The translations under genes and the position numbers were made by a program. A stretch of 64,000 nucleotides of DNA, from contig NC_035438.2 in NCBI RefSeq assembly GCF_002127325.2, positions 146,144,708-146,208,707 on the forward strand. Reading direction: 5' to 3'. This document shows, in pieces, positions 44,982 to 56,542 of this stretch. Numbering within the stretch: the stretch's first letter is position 1; each line of letters starts with the position of its first letter. The notes under the pieces were generated by a model. It made no database searches. It was not told where the DNA came from and saw only the letters and a list, made by a program, of their open reading frames with translations. This stretch comes from Helianthus annuus (lineage: Eukaryota > Streptophyta > Magnoliopsida > Asterales > Asteraceae).

Positions 44982-46127
44982 ATGCCTCCTCGACGCGACA
45001 ATCAAATAGCAAATGCCGAACAGGCGGAAATCATCGCGCAGCAAATGGCTGCTGCCTTTCCAAATCTTTATGCTCAAATAACTCAAGCCATCAACAATAA
45101 CAATGCTCCATGCAACTTCAAGAATTTTAACTCGGCTAAACCGCTCAAGTTTAGTGGTTCTGAGGGAGCAACTGGGCTTCTTCAATGGTTCGAGAGCATT
45201 GAGAATACTTTCCGTCACGTTCAGTGTCCTGAAAATCGCAAAGTCGAGTTCTCTACGAGTGTGTTTCAGAAGAGGGCTCTTACGTGGTGGAACGGGGTTA
45301 TGAGAGACCGCGGTGCTGAGGTTGCATTAGCACAAACTTGGGCCGAGCTTAGGGCTCTTATGATGAAGGAATTCTGTCCTCGTCATGAGCTTAGGGCTCT
45401 AGAAAGGGAATTTGATGATTTAAAGCAAGACAGTGGGGAACATCGAGCCTATACTGACCGTTATGAGGAATTGAGCTTGTTATGCCCTACTATGGTTACG
45501 CCTCTGGATAAGGCGATTGAGAAATACATTGATGGGCTTCCTGACGTAGTTCAGGATATCGTTACTTGCAGCAACCCCACTACTGTCAGACAAGCCATTG
45601 AATTGGCTGCCACTCTGACTGAATCCCATATCAGGAAGCGCAAGCTGTTTCGGAAGGGCGACTTAAGACCATCTGACAAGACTGCTCATGTGGAACCAAA
45701 GGAAGAAAATGTTGAGGTGTCCAAGAAGAAGAAGCGCAAAGCCTCTCAAAGGTACGCTGTAACTGCTCAAGACAAACAAGTTGCACCGAACCAGCCAGGA
45801 CAACCTCGTAAAAGACAAAACTATGTTGGTACCGCACCTTTGTGCAACAAATGCAACCGTCATCATTTAGAGCAAGAGCAGTGTCACAAATGTACCCACT
45901 GTGGGCGGTTGGGACATTTGATCAATGTTTGTCGTTATGCAAACCAAGCTGCTGCAAACCCTGCTGCTGTTCAAGCACGGTTCCCTCCGGGGTCATGTTA
46001 TAACTGTGGTGACCTTACCCACTACAGGAACAATTGCCCAAGGCTTGTTAACATACCTCCAGCGCGTGGACGAGTGTTCAACATCAATGAGGCAAACATG
46101 AACAATGATGCAGCAGTGAACAATTAG
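44982..46127 (+). CDS. gag: Ty3/gypsy gag of element I, 381 residues, pol absent
   Basis: An intact ORF from M-P-P-R-R. The Retrotrans_gag core ([11 protein letters not shown] near residue 100) is strongly similar to element A gag. A basic linker and two CCHC knuckles at about 304-317 (CTHCGRLGHLINVC) and 339-352 ([14 protein letters not shown]) follow. It stops just where the protease domain begins in element A. No protease, RT, RNase H or integrase follows before the 3' LTR 1.2 kb later. The family role is capsid formation and RNA binding. Mobility would need enzymes from an A-like element, which is inference from the shared leader and LTR ends. Confidence 0.9.
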   Translation: MPPRRDNQIANAEQAEIIAQQMAAAFPNLYAQITQAINNNNAPCNFKNFNSAKPLKFSGSEGATGLLQWFESIENTFRHVQCPENRKVEFSTSVFQKRALTWWNGVMRDRGAEVALAQTWAELRALMMKEFCPRHELRALEREFDDLKQDSGEHRAYTDRYEELSLLCPTMVTPLDKAIEKYIDGLPDVVQDIVTCSNPTTVRQAIELAATLTESHIRKRKLFRKGDLRPSDKTAHVEPKEENVEVSKKKKRKASQRYAVTAQDKQVAPNQPGQPRKRQNYVGTAPLCNKCNRHHLEQEQCHKCTHCGRLGHLINVCRYANQAAANPAAVQARFPPGSCYNCGDLTHYRNNCPRLVNIPPARGRVFNINEANMNNDAAVNN

Positions 46128-47360
46128 TGTTTTGTATTTCCTTGGTTGTTATCTTGTGACACTTCATGACAATTCCGTTGTTACATAAATAAAGATTTGT
46201 TGTTTTTATTTCTGCAAAATTTATGCGTTTGTGTGAATGCTTGATACAACCTTATGATATCAACCCAAAGACAAACTACTCGTATGGTTCTGTCATTTTA
46301 TGATCACTTATAATCTCCCCAAGAACCTTAAACACTCGTTCTTTAAAGAAACAAAGCTAAACTCTTATTGAGAATCCCTCTATCTTTATAGATAGATCTT
46401 TAAAAATCATTAAAGTGCCAAATGCAATCCATGTGTTGGATTCCTAGTGTGCTTTAAATATCCATACCTAAAGGTAACAAAATAAAGAATCAAGTTCACT
46501 AAATTTGTGCTTATGTGCTTTCTTACATGTTTTGTGGTTGTATGTGATCCATCCAAATCCTCATAGAATCTTTCATATCTCATACGAGAGATTCATAATA
46601 GGATATCCAGAGATACTATCTTAAACCCTTAATGGATTTCAACATTGTAGTTAAGTCCCTCTGGTTATAAAGTATTATTCTATAATTGGACCTCTTGAAT
46701 GGTCTGCTTAAACAGATTGATCTTGAAAATCTGATTAGAAATATCATGTGATGATGTAACTAAAAATGATCCCTTAAGTGGTCTATTTAAAGAGATCGTA
46801 CGACGGCCTAGTTAAGAAGATCATGTGTTGATCTAGTTAAAAAGATCGTTCGTTGATCTAATTAAAAGGATCCTTTGGTGGTCTAGTCGAATCGCTTCAT
46901 GTTTATTCAAGTAATTTTTCCTACGCATTATGAAATGGACTGTGCGGACCGTGCAAGGAATTACGTAATTATGGAGGCCTACATAATTATGGAATTCAGT
47001 GCACAGGAGCCACAGGAAGCTTCATCATGTGTTAAGACCTAGTAACAAGAATAATGATACGGGAGAAGTCTCGGACCTCGACCAATGTCATTTATTCTCA
47101 TGCTCCCCCAATTCTGATCTCAATCACACACCAAGTTTCCTATGATAAGTCTTCATAAGAAACGTTCTTCTGTTCGTAGTTCAAAATTCCATGTTTTATT
47201 ATTACAAGGAATTCACTTTGAGGGTTAACAAATTCGCTAAGAGTCCTAACATGGCCCCGAGTTTTACTTAAGGGTTCAAGGGATCTATTAGAAGGCGAAA
47301 CCGTCACAACTGTCTTCACAAGTTTCCTCTAGAATTAAATTTCGGGACGAAATTTCCTAA
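46128..47360 (+). other. Non-coding internal region of element I replacing pol
   Basis: No ORF with pol motifs. It contains a degenerate tandem stretch near 46760-46900 based on GATCTAGTTAAAAAGATCG. The last 60 bp (TTTCGGGACGAAATTTCC and PPT) are again like element A, so only the middle was lost or replaced. Confidence 0.75.
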
Positions 47361-47372
47361 AGTAGGGGAGAC
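47361..47372 (+). other. Polypurine tract of element I
   Basis: AGTAGGGGAGAC directly before the 3' LTR, identical to that of element A. Confidence 0.88.
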
Positions 47373-50300
47373 TGTGACACCTGTGTCACTTCAACCATCA
47401 AACAAATTCCAAAACAATGAAATATTGTATCTCATACTTGGGATTCGTAAAAATATGTGTATCATTTGCACACATCAACTCTTGTTCGATTTTAAGCTTT
47501 AAATCGCCCTCTGGAGGGTTATACGCGCTTTGATGCGTAAAAATAACCAGTTTAATCCAACGAACACTCCGGAATAGTGACATAGGCTTAACATACCTTA
47601 AATAACTTTTACATAACTTAGAAATAAGTTTTGAAGGCTTTGGTGTGGCAAAAACAAGTTAATTCGCTTACAGGGACTAAACTTGACAAACCGCGAAAGT
47701 ATGCCAATTTGAACTGTAACGAACATTCCGGAACATGTCCATAAGTTAAACATACCATAAATATCCTTTACATAGCTTAGAAATAGGCTTTGAGGTGTTT
47801 GGTATGCTAAAACAAACTTTTGGATCATTTAGGGGCTAAAAGTGTCAAAAAGTGCACAAGTTTGCACTTTTGCGCATAACATACGTTCTGAATACATCCG
47901 GACATCCAAAAATTTATGTAAGCATCCTTATATTATGCCTTAGTGTATGGCATGAGAAAATGCCATCCGTCGCGCAATTTGGATCGTCTTTCGCGCTTAT
48001 GCGCATTCCGTCGTAATTAACCGAACATCGCGACCGTACGGCCAAACGAACCGACATCCGAGATATTTTTGAGCACATTTTAAGTTCTCTATACTTTAAC
48101 ATTATTTTGGAGCTTTGAAATGGGGTTAACGGGGCTTAAACGTGTCAAAAATGCATCAAATACCAAGTTTTGGAGTTGCAGGGACCAAAACTGTAAATCT
48201 GCCAAAGTGAGGACTTACGGACCGTAAGCCATAAGCCATACAGTCCGTAAGGAGTCCCCAGTACAGCAGATTCATTGAATCCACTTGCAGTTGGCCTTTC
48301 GTTCGTTCAAGGGGCAATGCCCTTTCACCCAATCAAGAGCCAAGGGCCATTTTCAGTAACCACAACATTTTGACAAGTGTACGGGCAAGATCATGGCACG
48401 ATATTCGATAAACGATCCTAACGGTTCTACTTTTCCTATAAATACCCCCCCTTGTTGCCAAAAACCCACACAATCTGATCAAAATGCTCTAAGTTGATGC
48501 CTTTGCTTCATACCTGAGCTCTTTGATCTAGATTAGCATTCGGGGACCCTCCGTAAGTATTCTTTCGCTCTTTTATTCGCTTTTCGAGTCCGAAAGTCAA
48601 CGTTTTGTTAACTTTCTGCATTGACCAGCTTATGGTCAACCCGAAGTTCATGGAACTTCATAACGTGAGTGTGATCACGATGGTTATAGTCCGTAGTGAC
48701 TATACCTACTGATTACCACGTTATCTAGGCTCAGTGACGAGTCGTAGTTTCGGCCAAAATGTGCATTCTTGCATATTTTGTAACCAAACTACCCGTGAGC
48801 ATCAAAGCCGTTTGTTTTGATGCCAAACCTGTTTTCTAATCTTAGTTAAGCATGTTCTAACATGCTTAGCTCGTCACTTTTAGTTTAATGCATATATAGG
48901 GTCGTAAGGTAAGCGATCTAAACCATCACTTATACTTTCGAACCCGACCCATTTGGTCGATCATTAGGATCCAACCAAACACATTAGGTGACCATAGTTG
49001 TAACCTTCCGAGGTTATACCTTGTGGTCACGATGTTAGGCGTTCCAGACGCGTTCTACGCGAACGACGCGTAAGGTAGCATAAGCTACCTAAACGGGTCG
49101 TGATGGGTCGCAAGCACTTAGGTTAGGTTTCATTTTAGTATGTAGGCTTTGTTAAACCATATTACACGAGTCTCCATACTCGTTTGGTTTACGAACCCGC
49201 ATACTATCCGATCCTTCCGATTTTGTCCGGTATATTAACATAGCTACCTATTAGGTGTCGTCTGATATTCCGTAATCTCTAGCATTGTTTGGTTATCATA
49301 CAAGAACTTCTAAGCAATCTCAGGTGAGTACATAGTTCCCCTCTTTTACTGTTTTCAACTGTTTTGGGGTGAAGCATGTGTACCTATCTGTTATTTTCAT
49401 GATTTCAAAGTACAATTGATTATACATGTTAGTATTTATCTTTTGACAAACTAAATGACTATCTATGGTTTAAACACTGATTTCTCAAAGATTACAAAAG
49501 TAATTGTTGGAATAGTACTTAATTTGTTCACCAGACCGATTGGTAGTATGATATAGCGCTATAGGACTAGACACCCCATTCCTGTTGTCATGGAATGTCA
49601 GAAACCAATTTGTTTCTCCATCCAAATAGGGATTTCCTTTGTGGTATCCTTATAGTCTCAAAGGTGTAGTTTGATGCATTAGGTCTGAATGAATTCTTTA
49701 ATCGCACCTTTAAAGTATATTTTAATATACTCCCAAAAAGTATAGTTTGATATACTCTCATGTGTGGTATTGTACAGAACCAACCGATGCATTTTATCAA
49801 CAAACCAAAACATATTTTTAATATGTTATTTACAAATCTAAAGTATACTGTTAATATGCTACTATAAGGTTATTCGTTTAACCTTACATTATTTTACAAA
49901 GCATAACTTTTGATTTATTCAAACACCTTGTTTTGTACAATTTTTACTTGTGGTTTAAGAAATCTCATTTCACTTACCATACATAACTTTTGTTTATACA
50001 TTACATGGTTTACATTTAACTTGAGTTATACAATAACCTTGGACTATTGGTTTAAACATGAACATTCTATATTGGTGGTTTGGTTTGCGTAAGTGACTTA
50101 AGTAACGAGGCGGGTGTAATATGATACAAGCATGGTGGATACGCCGCTGGTACTTCCTATATATAAGTGTTTGTATGGTATCACATATCGTAGCGTTATT
50201 TGAATCATTTCAATTTAGGTCATATAACATTTTATACAAATAACACACTTTTCACAAGACAATGATTTACAAACGACTTATCTTATACAAACTCATTTTA

Positions 50301-50502
50301 CATGGTTATCCATTTAACCACACAGTGTTCTCTTATTTTTACATATCATCTGATTTTACCATTTTTTTTAAATGATTTACAAGACAAAGCAAATTACAAG
50401 GTTCATGACTGACTGTTATTAAACGTTTTCTTTAAACTCAAGTCATGAATCTCATTTTCACAAAACCTATGTATCTCACAGGCATTTTTATGCTGACGTA
50501 CC
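47373..50502 (+). repeat. 3' LTR of element I, first segment
   Basis: Very similar to 41011-44140. TATAAATA is at 48437-48444. It ends in GTACC (50498-50502), the target of J. Confidence 0.92.
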
Positions 50503-53500
50503 TGTGACACCTGTGTCACCGCGACCATCAAACAAATACCAAGCCAATGAAATATTGTATTTCATACTTGGGATCTTGTATAAATATGTGTATCTTTTGC
50601 ACATATCAGTTCTTGTTCAATTTCAAATCCTACAACACTTTCTGGGGAATTATACGCAAACTAGTGCGTAAACCTACTCAGTTTAATGCGACAAATACTC
50701 CGGAAGACCATCATATACTTAACATACCTTAAATAACCTTTACATAACTTAGAAATAAGTTTTGAAGGCTTTGGTATGGCAAAAACAAGTTAATTCGCTT
50801 ACAGGGACTAAACTTGACAAACTGCGAAAGTATGCCAATTTGAACTGTAACAAACATTCCGGAAGATGTCCATAAGTTAAACATACCATAAATATCCTTT
50901 ACATAGCTTAGAAATAGGCTTTGAGTGGTTTGGTATGCTAAAATAAACTTTTGGGTCATTCGGGGACTAAAAGTGTCAAAAAGTGCACAAGTTTGCACTT
51001 TCGCGCATAACTTACGTTCTGAATACATCCGGACATCCAAAAATTTATGTAAGCATCCTTATATTATGCCTTAGTGTTTGGCATGAGAAAAATCCATTCG
51101 TCGCGTCATTTGGATCGTCTTTCGCGCTTATGCGCATTCCGTCGTAATTAAGCGAACATCGCGATCGTACGACCAAACGAACCGACATCCGAAATATTTT
51201 TGAGCATATTTCAAGTCCCCTACACTCTAACTTCATCTTAGAGCCTTGAAATGAGGTTAACGGGGCTTAAACGTGCCAAAAATGGGCCAAATTGCATGTT
51301 TCTGAAGTGCAGGGACTAAAACTGAAAATTCTGAACTGTGACCCTCAGGCGGGGCGCGTAAGGATTGCCCAAATCCTTACGCGGGGCGCGTCAGACTTGC
51401 AGACCAGATTCAATGTTTAATCCACTTGCCTTGGCCTTTCAAACACCCAAAAGGGGCAATGCCCTTTCACAAACTAAAGGATTAGGGCCATTTTTCAGTA
51501 ACCACAACTTTGTGACAAGTGTAAGGCTTGGATCGTGGCACGATATTCGAGAAACGATCCTAACGGCTTTACTTTTCCTATAAATACCCCCCCTTTGCTG
51601 TAAAACCCACACAAATCTGATCAAAATGCTCTAAGTTGATGCCATTGCTTCATACCTGAGCTCTTTGATCTAGATTAGCATTCGGGGACCCTCCGTAAGT
51701 ATTCTTTCGTTCTTTTATTCGCTTTTCGAGTCCGAAAGTCAACGTTTTGTTGACTTTCTGCATTGACCAACCTATGGTCAACACGAAGTTCAGGGAACTT
51801 CATAACGTGAGCGTGATCACGATGGTTATAGTCCGTAGTGACTATACCTACTGATTACCACGTTATCTAGGCTCAGTGACGAGTCGTAGTTTCGGCCAAA
51901 ATGTGCATTCTTGCATATTTTGTAACCAAACTACTCGTGAGCATCAAAGCCGTTTGTTTTGGCGCCAAACCTGTTTTCTAAACTTAGTTAAGCATGTCCT
52001 AACATGCTTAGCTCGTCACTTTTAGTTTAGTGCTTATATAGGGTCGTAAGGTAAGCGATCTAAACCATCGCTTATACTTTCGAACCCGACCCATTTGGTC
52101 GATCATTAGGATCCGACCAAACACATTAGGTGACCATAGCTATAACCTTCCGAAGTTATACCTTGTGGTCACGATGTTAGGCGTTCCAGACGCGTTCTAC
52201 GCGAACGACGCGTAAGGTAGCATAAGCTACCTAAACGGGTCGTAATGGGTCGCAAGCACTTAGGTTAGGTTTCATTTTAGTATGTAGGCTTTGTTAAACC
52301 ATATTACACGAGTCTCCATACTCGTTTGGTTTACGAACCCGCATACTATCCGATCCTTCTGATTTTGGTCCGGTATATTAATGTAGCTACCTATTAGGTG
52401 CCGTTTGATATTCCGTGATCCCTAGCATTATCTGGTTGTTATACAAGAACTCCGAAGCAATCTCAGGTGAGTACATTGAACCCCTCTTTTACTGTTTTCC
52501 AAACTGTTCTGGGGTGAAACACATGTGCCTACTTGTTACTTTCATGCTTTCCGGTTTTCACATCATATACTTGCTATGTTCGATAGTACATATATAGTAC
52601 ATGATTTCATTCTGTCTATGCTATGTATGTCCATTGTGTGCATACTTAGTACATTTCTTTACAATACATCTCATGCTACGTATGCCCGTTGTGTGCATAC
52701 TTAGTACATCAATTTACAATACATTACATGCTATGTATGCCCATTGTGTGCGTACTTAGTACATTGCTTTACATTACATGCTATGTATGCCCATTGTGTG
52801 CATACGTAGTACATTGTTTCACATTGCATTTCTGTTGCATATGCTCATCCAGCATATGAACACATTTTACTACATTTTGAACCGTTGCACTCTACAATAC
52901 ATTTCATGCTACGTACGTCCATTGTGTGCATACGTAGTACATTGTTTCACATTGCATTTCTGTTGCATATGCTCACCCAGCATATGAACACATTATACTA
53001 CATTTTGAACCGTTGTAACCATTTGACTATGTGAACCGTCTTAACCCTTCGATTATATGAACCGTTTGTAACCATTGAACCGTGTAAACCAGTTGTATCT
53101 GTTGACATGATTTACATTTGACAATAGACATTTGACTATACATAAACATTTCCACAATCGTTAAACATTTCATCTTGATGGTTTGGTTTGAGTAAGTGAT
53201 TAAGTAACGAGGCATGTGTAATATGATACAAGCATGGTGGATACGCTGCTGGTACTTCCTATATATAAGTGTTTGTATGGTATTACATATCGTAGCGTTA
53301 TTTGAATCATTTCAATTTGAGACAAATGACATTTTATACAAATAACACACTTTTCACGAGACATTGTTTTACAAACGACTTATCTTATACAAACACATTT
53401 TACATGGTTATCCGTTTAACCATACAGTGTTCTCTTATTTATACATATCATCCGATCTTATCGTTTTTCAAATGATTTACAAGACAAAGCGAATTACAAG

Positions 53501-53859
53501 GTTCATGACTAAACATTTTCTCAAAACATAAGTCATGAATTCCGTTTTCACAAAACCAATGTATCTCACAGGCATTTTTATGCTGACGTACCTATTTTCA
53601 CATGTGTTTTCAGGAAATGATGCATAGGACCTATCAAGACATACTTAGGCGGACATGTGCCTTAGTGACTTAAAACGAGACAAGAACTAGTTAATTTATG
53701 TTATGTACTCTTTGGTTCTTGTTTAAACAATGTATACTTCCATATTTGATTAATAAAATGAAACTTCATTTGTCATGGATTTGAAATAATTGATTCTGTT
53801 ACAACACTCCCCGACGTTTCCGCCACGTTTTGTATGTTCTACGTGGTCGGGGTGTGACA
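50503..53859 (+). mobile_element. Solo LTR J (gypsy, I-related family)
   Basis: A 3357-bp insert starting TGTGACACCTGTGTCACC and ending GTCGGGGTGTGACA. The flanks are GTACC on the left and ATACC on the right, a TSD with one later substitution. The uninterrupted site is visible in the 5' LTR of I near 44137. No internal region, so it is a solo LTR. TATAAATA lies at 51579-51586. Confidence 0.88.
52610..52990 (+). repeat. Minisatellite inside LTR J, unit about 45-60 bp
   Basis: Repeated units contain CATGCTATGTATGCCCATTG, TGTGCATACTTAGTACATTG and CATATGCTCAYCCAGCATAT. Around six units vary in length. Related but fewer units are in H (minus strand) and degenerate ones in the LTR of A. Confidence 0.8.
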
Positions 53860-53864
53860 ATACC

Positions 53865-54119
53865 TATTTTTACACATGTTTCAGGTGCCGTCTTGAGATG
53901 ATTGTTGATATATGCTACATTTAGGATGGACTCGTGCCTTAGCAACTTTAAAAACTTGGAAGATCATAGTTGTATTTATTTGATTGTATTAGAACAATGA
54001 GTCCATTTAATCAATAAAACAATATTTCAATTTTCATGTGTCATGAAACAATGATTCTGTCCCAACACTCCCCGACGTTTCCGCCACGTTTTGTTGTTCC
54101 ACGTGGTCGGGGTGTGACA
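53865..54119 (+). repeat. 3' LTR of element I, last segment
   Basis: Matches 44142-44396 and ends GTCGGGGTGTGACA before TSD CTACC. Confidence 0.92.
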
Positions 54120-55729
54120 CTACCCGATCCTCCGATAGGTCCGTTTATTAATGTAGATACCTATATAGGTGCCGTTTGATTCCGTGATCTTCTAGCATTG
54201 CTTGGTGCTTATCCTACGACTTCTAAGCAATCTCAAGTGAGTACATAGACCCCTCTTTTACTGTTTTCCAAACATTTTGGGGTGAAACACATGTGCCTAC
54301 TTGTTACTTTCGTGCTTTCTTGCTTTCACAATCATATGCTTGTTATATTCTTTTGTACACTTATAGTACATGATTTCATTACATTGTTTTGCTATGTATG
54401 TTAATTTAGCATGCTAGCACATTGATTTACATTACATTGTTGTGCTACATATGCTTACTTGGCATATTAGCACATTGATTTACATGACTTTTCTACTTTG
54501 TATGTTAACTTAGCATACTTAGTACATTGTTTTCATATAACATGTTTACATTTGGTATGACATTTGGTTTGCATAAACGGGACTTATATACATTCATTAA
54601 CATTAGCTACGCTGCTCGGTAGTAAGTAATGGTACCATAGGACTTGACAAATCCCGTTCCTGACATCCTAGGTTTGTTTGGGTGTAAGGAATGACTGAAT
54701 CCGAAAACATTTCTTTTGATAACCTTTACTTTGGGTTATCCGTCTGTCTCAAGGCTTGAATGTATGCGTTAACTTACCACATAAATGTTTGTATCATTTA
54801 AAACATGCTTTTACTTTACAAAACATAACTTTTTGATATACTCAAAATACTTTGTTTTGTACATTCTTACATTTGGTTTAAATGAACACATTTTACTTAA
54901 CATACATGACATTTGTTACACATACATGACTACATTTTGGACTTTTAAACATACGACAATGGTTTAGACAAGAACATTTGGTGGTTGGTTTAAACATGGA
55001 CTTTATACATTTGGTGGTTTGTTTAAGTGACTTAAGTAACGATATGGGTGTAGTATGATACAAGCATGGTGGATACGCCGCTGGTACTTCCTATATATAA
55101 GTGCTTGTATCATATTACATGTCGTAGCATTATTTAAATCATTCAATTTGGACTTGTACATTTTACACAAATAACATATTTTTCACAAGACTTTGTTTTA
55201 CAAAACAGTTTATTTTTATACAACTTATTTTCACTTGGTTATTCATTTAACCATACTTTGTTCTTTATTTATACATATCATCTGATATTATCGCTTTTCA
55301 AATGATTTACAAAACAAAACAACTTACAAGGTTCATGACTAACTTTTATTAAACGTTTTCTTAAACTCAAGTCATGAATCTTATTTTCACAAAACCTATG
55401 TATCTCACAGGCATTTTTATGCTGACGTACCTATTTTCACATGTGTTTCAGGAGCTAATGCATAGGACGATCGTGACACGCTAGGGTGGACTTGGGCCTT
55501 AGTGATATAAAATGGAGCTAGACTTAGTTTAATTTATGTGATGTACTTTTGTTTTCTTCTATCTTAAGACAATGTAACACGTTGGTTCTTGTTTTGAACG
55601 ATGTATTCCACCCTTGGGTGATGAATAAAATATTATTTTAATTACCTTGGTTGTGGAACAATAATTCTGTTACAACACTCCCCGACGTTTCCGCCACGAT
55701 TTGATGTTTTACGTTGTCGGGGTGTGACA
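54120..55729 (+). repeat. 3' LTR of element A, last segment
   Basis: Matches 15033-15231 and 29020-30430. It shows the uninterrupted target of the D array (GCTTTCTTGCTTTCACAATC near 54315) and ends GTCGGGGTGTGACA, followed by TSD TCTAC. Confidence 0.93.
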
Positions 55730-56074
55730 TCTACCTCTACGTGTGAAGCTGAATATATTGCTGCGGGTAGCTGCTGCTCTCAGGTTCTCTGGATACAACA
55801 ACAGATGCGCGATTACAGTTTGGATTTCACCCGTACTCCTATTATGATAGACAATAATGCCACAATTTCTATAACAAATAATCCCGTGAAACACAGTCGC
55901 ACAAAACACATTGACATACGTCATCATTTTATACGGGATTGTGCTGAAAAGAGACTAATTGAACTGCACCGAGTCGACACACTAGATAACCTGACAGATC
56001 TTTATACTAAAGCTTTTGACAGGGCTCGCTTTGAACATTTAGTCGAACTCAACGGGATGAGGAATCCTGAATAA
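55730..56074 (+). pseudogene. Ty1/copia pol remnant (Z), RNase H end, right half
   Basis: Continues the frame broken at 7132. It encodes the copia RNase H signature C-E-A-E-Y-I-A, then S-Q-V-L-W-I-Q-Q-Q-M and a basic H-S-R-T-K-H-I-D-I-R-H-H-F motif, ending with Y-T-K-A-F-D and a natural-looking stop at 56072-56074. With 6864-7132 it gives the C-terminal RNase H of a copia polyprotein. The insertion of element A explains the break. Confidence 0.92.
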
Positions 56075-56542
56075 CTAGTTTTTCATAAGAATTTTGTAAA
56101 TAGTTTACTGCTTTCTTAAAAATCAAAAAATACAAAAAAATTGAAAAACCAAAAACATAAAAAAATAGAAAATCAAAAATGAGTTATCACTGTGTGAAAA
56201 AGAAGAGATGATAGTACATCAGCAAGTTGGACTGTCACACTGAAAATGAATTAAATTGCTTAAGTGTGATAGCAGCTTCATCATATGATGTACCAGTAGG
56301 CAAAACACATGAAATAATCAACTTACCAATGTGATATAAACATAAATGAATTGTGTATGAGTGGGGAACGCATCAGTGGTGTGTGGTTTAATGACCTTAA
56401 ATCTTGCGTTGATAGATTGCCAAAATCTGTGGTTGTGGGTCTTTATACTGTTATTTCATCTGGGGATATCAGGGTTGTCCTTCTGCTGCATCCAGATACA
56501 TGCTGACCTAGGCACAACCAGGATATCTTAAAAGAGCTAAAA
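56075..56542 (+). other. 3' internal non-coding region of copia element Z
   Basis: After the pol stop the sequence carries GATGATAGTACATCAGC, GATGTACCAGTAGG, GTGGGGAACGCATC and a GGGGATATC/GGATATC block. These also occur in order in the 3' non-coding regions of B (about 11270-11600) and D (minus strand, about 16740-17055). It is cut at 56542 by element E, so the 3' LTR of Z is not in view. Confidence 0.75.

Larger units (their letters stand above)
41011..54119 (+). mobile_element. Gag-only Ty3/gypsy element I (TR-GAG), carrying solo LTR J
   Basis: TSD CTACC flanks the element (41006-41010 and 54120-54124). The 5' LTR is 3386 bp (41011-44396). The 3' LTR is 47373-50502 plus 53865-54119, about 3385 bp after removing J. 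The first dinucleotide of the 5' LTR reads TA where the 3' LTR has TG, an apparent point mutation. The 2976-bp internal region has PBS, leader, one gag ORF, 1.2 kb of non-coding DNA and PPT. It is related to element A in leader, gag and LTR ends, but pol is absent. Confidence 0.9.
7133..55729 (+). mobile_element. Ty3/gypsy chromovirus-like LTR retrotransposon A, with nested insertions
   Basis: The element starts TGTGACATCTGTGC and ends GTCGGGGTGTGACA, with TSD TCTAC on both sides (7128-7132 and 55730-55734). Removing the inserts leaves a 5' LTR of about 3.62 kb (7133-7205, 13088-15231, 29025-30430), a 5.2-kb internal region (30431-35671) and a 3' LTR of about 3.63 kb (35672-36019, 39336-41010, 54125-55729). 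The LTRs differ by scattered substitutions. PBS, gag-pol with C-terminal chromodomain-like segment and a polypurine tract are all present. The long LTRs and chromodomain suggest the Tekay/Del lineage. Confidence 0.92.
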
